A stretch of DNA of 7,576 bases from a bacterium (GTDB lineage Bacteria; Desulfobacterota; GWC2-55-46): the NCBI GenBank assembly GCA_027310325.1, contig DAIDBB010000140.1, forward strand, positions 1 to 7,576, given 5' to 3'. This document shows positions 5,611-7,576 of the stretch, piece after piece. Numbering within the stretch: position 1 is the first letter of the stretch; the number at the start of each line of letters is the position of its first letter. Under the pieces are notes generated by a model. That model was given only the letters and a program-made list of their open reading frames with translations, did not search any database and was not told where the DNA came from. Position numbers and translations under genes: made by a program.

Positions 5611-6213
5611 CTATTTTTTTGAAAGCAGTTTCAGGGCCTCTTTAAAAAGGTCCTCAAAAATAAAACCAGCCGGCAAGAGGGACTTTGCCTTCTTTACCGC
5701 CTCGACCGACTGTGAGTTCTTATAGCCGAGATTATCGAGGGCGGATATGACGTCCACCGTCAACAAGTCCTTGCCGGCCTCAGGCTCCTTTGTCTCCCCG
5801 GTCCTCCCTATATTTTTTATCTTGTCTCTGAGCTCGAGAATCAGCCTTTCGGCGGATTTGCTCCCGATTCCCGGGATAGCGCTCAAACGGCCCTTGTCGG
5901 AACCGGAGATCGCCGAGATAAGGTCGCCTACCGATATGCCCGAAAGGATATTGCGGGCGAGCTTCGGGCCTATCCCGGATACGCCTATAAGTAGCGCAAA
6001 CGCCTCTTTCTCTTCAAGGGAGAGGAACCCGTACAACTGTATGGCGTCTTCTCTGAGGTGAGTATGTACGTTAAGAGAGACGGTTTCGTTCACTTCAGGA
6101 AGCTTGTAAAACGTTGAGAGAGGGATGAAGACCTCGTATCCTATACCGTTTACATCTACGACGACCGAATCCATGGATTTGTGGGCTAATCTTCCGTTGA
6201 TGTGGGCTATCAT
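5611..6213 (-). CDS. ruvA: Holliday junction DNA-binding protein RuvA
   Basis: A 200-residue protein of normal length that binds the four-way junction as a tetramer and recruits RuvB. Domain I is an OB fold starting MIAHINGRL and including DVNGIGYEVFIP (20-31). Domain II carries two helix-hairpin-helix motifs, GVSGIGPKLARNIL (77-90) and IPGIGSKSAERL (113-124). A polar linker (about 135-150) leads to domain III (about 150-198), which touches RuvB; its ALDNLGYKNSQ (158-168) is typical. The start is well defined because a stop lies a few codons upstream in frame, yet the nearest GGAGG (6233-6237) is inside the end of ruvC, 19 bases away, too far for normal use. Translation may therefore depend on coupling to ruvC, whose stop is 15 bases upstream. 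Confidence 0.97.
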   Translation of the reverse strand: MIAHINGRLAHKSMDSVVVDVNGIGYEVFIPLSTFYKLPEVNETVSLNVHTHLREDAIQLYGFLSLEEKEAFALLIGVSGIGPKLARNILSGISVGDLISAISGSDKGRLSAIPGIGSKSAERLILELRDKIKNIGRTGETKEPEAGKDLLTVDVISALDNLGYKNSQSVEAVKKAKSLLPAGFIFEDLFKEALKLLSKK

Positions 6214-6228
6214 AGGATAAGAGAGGGT

Positions 6229-6774
6229 TTAGCCTCCGATAGTATCGTCCTGGCATGAACGGGCCGGAATGCCTTCAGTGGACAGGCGCCTGTTCTCGAG
6301 TCCCGGGCGGAAGTGATGTATATGACAGATGGCTATGGCTAGCGCGTCGGCCGCGTCGGCTTTGAGCCGGGCCTCCGTATTCAACAACATTTTGACCATC
6401 TTCTGGACCTGCTCTTTGGTGGCGTTCCCATAACCCGTTACGGCCTGCTTTACGCTTCTGGGCGCGTACTCGTAAACCGGCACGCCCGATGAAGCCGCGC
6501 ATAGGAGCGGAATCCCCCTCGCCTCCCCGAGCTTTATGGCGCTATCTACGTTCTTGGCGAAGAAGACAGACTCTATTGACATCGCGTCGGGCTTGAACTC
6601 GTCGATAATTTCTTTGAGGGCCTTCGAGATGGCCAGCAGCCGTTCCGGCAAAGGGGCTGACGGATCAAGGAGCAGTTGTCCATTGGATACGTGGGCCACT
6701 TTGCCGCCCTTTACCTTGTCTACCACGCCGTATCCCGTAATGCGGCTCCCAGGGTCTATACCAAGTACTCTCAA
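6229..6774 (-). CDS. ruvC: Crossover junction endodeoxyribonuclease RuvC
   Basis: A 181-residue Holliday-junction resolvase that cuts the junction symmetrically as a dimer, after or with RuvAB branch migration. The RNase H-like fold's four acidic metal-binding residues are all visible: D7 in GIDPGSRITGYG, E68 in SIESVFF, and D140 and D143 in ADAADALAIAICH. The DNA-binding segment around 70-80 (FFAKNVDSA) and YAPRSVKQAVTGYGNATKEQV (103-123) are also typical. The start is a TTG at 6774-6772, supported by GAGGAG just upstream, by D7 falling at its usual position, and by an in-frame TAA a few codons further up. About 25 residues follow the last helix and are slightly longer and more variable than in many relatives. 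It leads the ruvCAB group and follows yebC by 90 bases. Confidence 0.97.
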   Translation of the reverse strand: MRVLGIDPGSRITGYGVVDKVKGGKVAHVSNGQLLLDPSAPLPERLLAISKALKEIIDEFKPDAMSIESVFFAKNVDSAIKLGEARGIPLLCAASSGVPVYEYAPRSVKQAVTGYGNATKEQVQKMVKMLLNTEARLKADAADALAIAICHIHHFRPGLENRRLSTEGIPARSCQDDTIGG

Positions 6775-6777
6775 GGT

Positions 6778-6783
6778 CTCCTC
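6778..6783 (-). promoter_or_regulatory. Shine-Dalgarno site supporting the TTG start of ruvC
   Basis: GAGGAG on the minus strand, ending three bases before the TTG (five bases if the GAGG core is counted). It is the main sequence support for a non-ATG start here. Confidence 0.7.
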
Positions 6784-6787
6784 AAAC

Positions 6788-6803
6788 AGGTTTTATCAAA
6801 CCT
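6788..6803 (-). repeat. Hairpin-forming palindrome in the ruvC leader
   Basis: On the minus strand AGGTTT-GATA-AAACCT is a perfect 6-base stem with a 4-base loop, ending four bases before the ruvC ribosome site. There is no T-run after it, so it is not a terminator. It could affect mRNA stability or ruvC translation, or serve as a protein site. It does not resemble the E. coli-type LexA box (CTG-N10-CAG). Confidence 0.4.
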
Positions 6804-6864
6804 CAATACTCCAGGGAAAGAACCAAGGTCCGCTCTATGGCAGACGCCAAAATAAAATCCGGCG

Positions 6865-7576
6865 CTAAGCTATCTTGGCCATCTCCTGGGAAGGTATGTC
6901 GAAGTTGGCATAGACGTTTTGAACGTCGTCAAGGTCTTCAAGTTCTTCAAGAAGATTCAAGACCTGAGTGGCGGTCTTCCCCTCAACCTTTACAGTTGTT
7001 TTTGGGACCATCGCGATGTCGGCGCTCATGTAGACAAGACCGAGCTTGTCGAAGTTCGCCTTCACCCTGGCGAACTCGGTAGCGTCCGAGTATACCTCGA
7101 ATATCCCGTCATCCTGGTTGCTTATTACGTCCTCTGCTCCGGCCTCAAGGGCCGCCTCCATAAGCTTATCCTCGGTAACGGACTTTATATCGAATGTGAA
7201 CATCCCCTTCTTCTCGAACATCCACGCCACCGACCCGCTCTGCCCGAGACTCCCTCCGAACCTCGAAAAGGCGTGCCTGATCTCGGAAGCGGTCCTGTTT
7301 CTATTGTCGGTCATGAACTGCACCAGTACGGCTACCCCTCCAGGGCCGTAGCCCTCGTACATGCCTTCCTCGTAATTGACGTTCTGAAGTTCGCCCGCGC
7401 CTTTTTTTATCGCTCTTTCTATGTTATCCGCCGGCAGGTTTTCAGTCCGGGCCTTCTCAACGGCCAACCTCAGGCGCGGATTGCCCGCGACGTCGCTACC
7501 CCCCATCTTCGCGGCTACCATTATTTCCTTTACAAGCTTTGTAAATACCTTCCCCTTCTTCGCGTCGCTCCTGGCC
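6865..7576 (-). CDS. yebC: YebC/PmpR (TACO1) family protein, partial at its N-terminus
   Basis: The coding frame continues past an internal ATG (7521) to the right edge, giving 236 visible residues. The first visible ones, ARSDAKKGKVFTKLVKEI, match the YebC region that normally follows an opening like MAGHSKWANIKHRK, so only about 15 residues are cut off and the internal ATG is not the start. Further family marks are NPRLRLAVEKARTENLPADN, the YEGYGPGGVAVLV block, NRNRTASEIRHAFSRFGGSLG with SGSVAWMF, and the C-terminal acidic segment ending in the TAG at 6865-6867. YebC proteins were first described as DNA-binding regulators (PmpR), and more recent work on YebC and its mitochondrial relative TACO1 points to relief of ribosome stalling at proline-rich stretches. 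Its place before ruvC is a widespread arrangement. The protein is cytoplasmic and looks intact. Confidence 0.96.
   Translation of the reverse strand, partial: ARSDAKKGKVFTKLVKEIMVAAKMGGSDVAGNPRLRLAVEKARTENLPADNIERAIKKGAGELQNVNYEEGMYEGYGPGGVAVLVQFMTDNRNRTASEIRHAFSRFGGSLGQSGSVAWMFEKKGMFTFDIKSVTEDKLMEAALEAGAEDVISNQDDGIFEVYSDATEFARVKANFDKLGLVYMSADIAMVPKTTVKVEGKTATQVLNLLEELEDLDDVQNVYANFDIPSQEMAKIA

Noticed and set aside
6275..6502. 75-residue minus-strand frame inside ruvC
   Set aside because: Out of frame with ruvC, arginine- and glycine-rich, typical of a shifted reading of GC-rich coding sequence. RuvC itself is intact, so there is no frameshift.
6846..6869. CGCC/GGCG hairpin after yebC as a terminator
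   Set aside because: The stem is only four pairs with a 12-base loop and is followed by TCTGCC, not a T-run.
7467..7521. Internal ATG at 7521 as the yebC start
   Set aside because: The same frame continues upstream to the window edge with residues that match the conserved YebC N-terminal region, so the gene is cut by the window rather than short.
1..7576. Defence system, mobile element, CRISPR array or tRNA
   Set aside because: No transposase, integrase, direct-repeat array, tRNA-like cloverleaf or defence gene motif was seen; the genes are conserved housekeeping functions.

Overview
The window is a compact, entirely minus-strand run of bacterial housekeeping genes. Read in transcription order, from high to low coordinates, it holds yebC (5' end cut by the window edge), ruvC, ruvA, ruvB, queH, an archaeal-type S-adenosylmethionine synthetase, a DksA/TraR-type zinc-finger protein, a PflX-like radical SAM protein, a NUDIX hydrolase, and a zinc-cysteine-containing SAM methyltransferase (3' end cut). 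No convincing plus-strand gene, RNA gene, mobile element, CRISPR array or phage feature was seen. No stretch over 300 bases lacks a gene; the longest gap is 120 bases.

Organism: a Gram-negative-type bacterium is suggested by the yebC-ruvC-ruvA-ruvB order and a DksA-family protein with an intact C4 zinc finger. QueH in place of QueG, an archaeal-type MAT in place of bacterial MetK, moderate GC, and frequent ATA and AGG codons recall Desulfobacterota (former Deltaproteobacteria), Nitrospirota or related uncultured lineages. This is a judgement from gene content and protein style, not a taxonomic assignment.

Layout: (i) 4557-7576 is the yebC-ruvCAB recombination block. YebC is a translation or regulatory factor, RuvC is the Holliday-junction resolvase, and RuvA and RuvB form the branch-migration motor. 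ruvC-ruvA and ruvA-ruvB are 15 and 22 bases apart, and a 90-base leader with a short hairpin precedes ruvC. (ii) 2088-4467 holds queH (last step of queuosine synthesis), mat (SAM synthesis) and the dksA-like gene. Gaps are 89 bases (ruvB to queH), 70 (queH to mat) and 57 (mat to dksA-like). (iii) 616-1967 is a two-gene unit, radical SAM and NUDIX, joined by an ATGA overlap. It follows the 120-base gap, which carries a perfect extended -10 promoter element inside a small palindrome. (iv) 1-521 is the methyltransferase, behind an AT-rich 94-base leader bounded by an inverted repeat.

A loose theme downstream of ruvB is SAM: one enzyme makes it, the radical SAM protein and the methyltransferase use it, and queuosine synthesis (whose QueA step uses SAM as ribosyl donor) ends with QueH. 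The link is inferred from adjacency. Overall this is ordinary chromosomal sequence. The most notable points are the archaeal-type MAT in a bacterial context and the functionally undefined radical SAM/NUDIX pair. I found no support for a new defence or mobile system.
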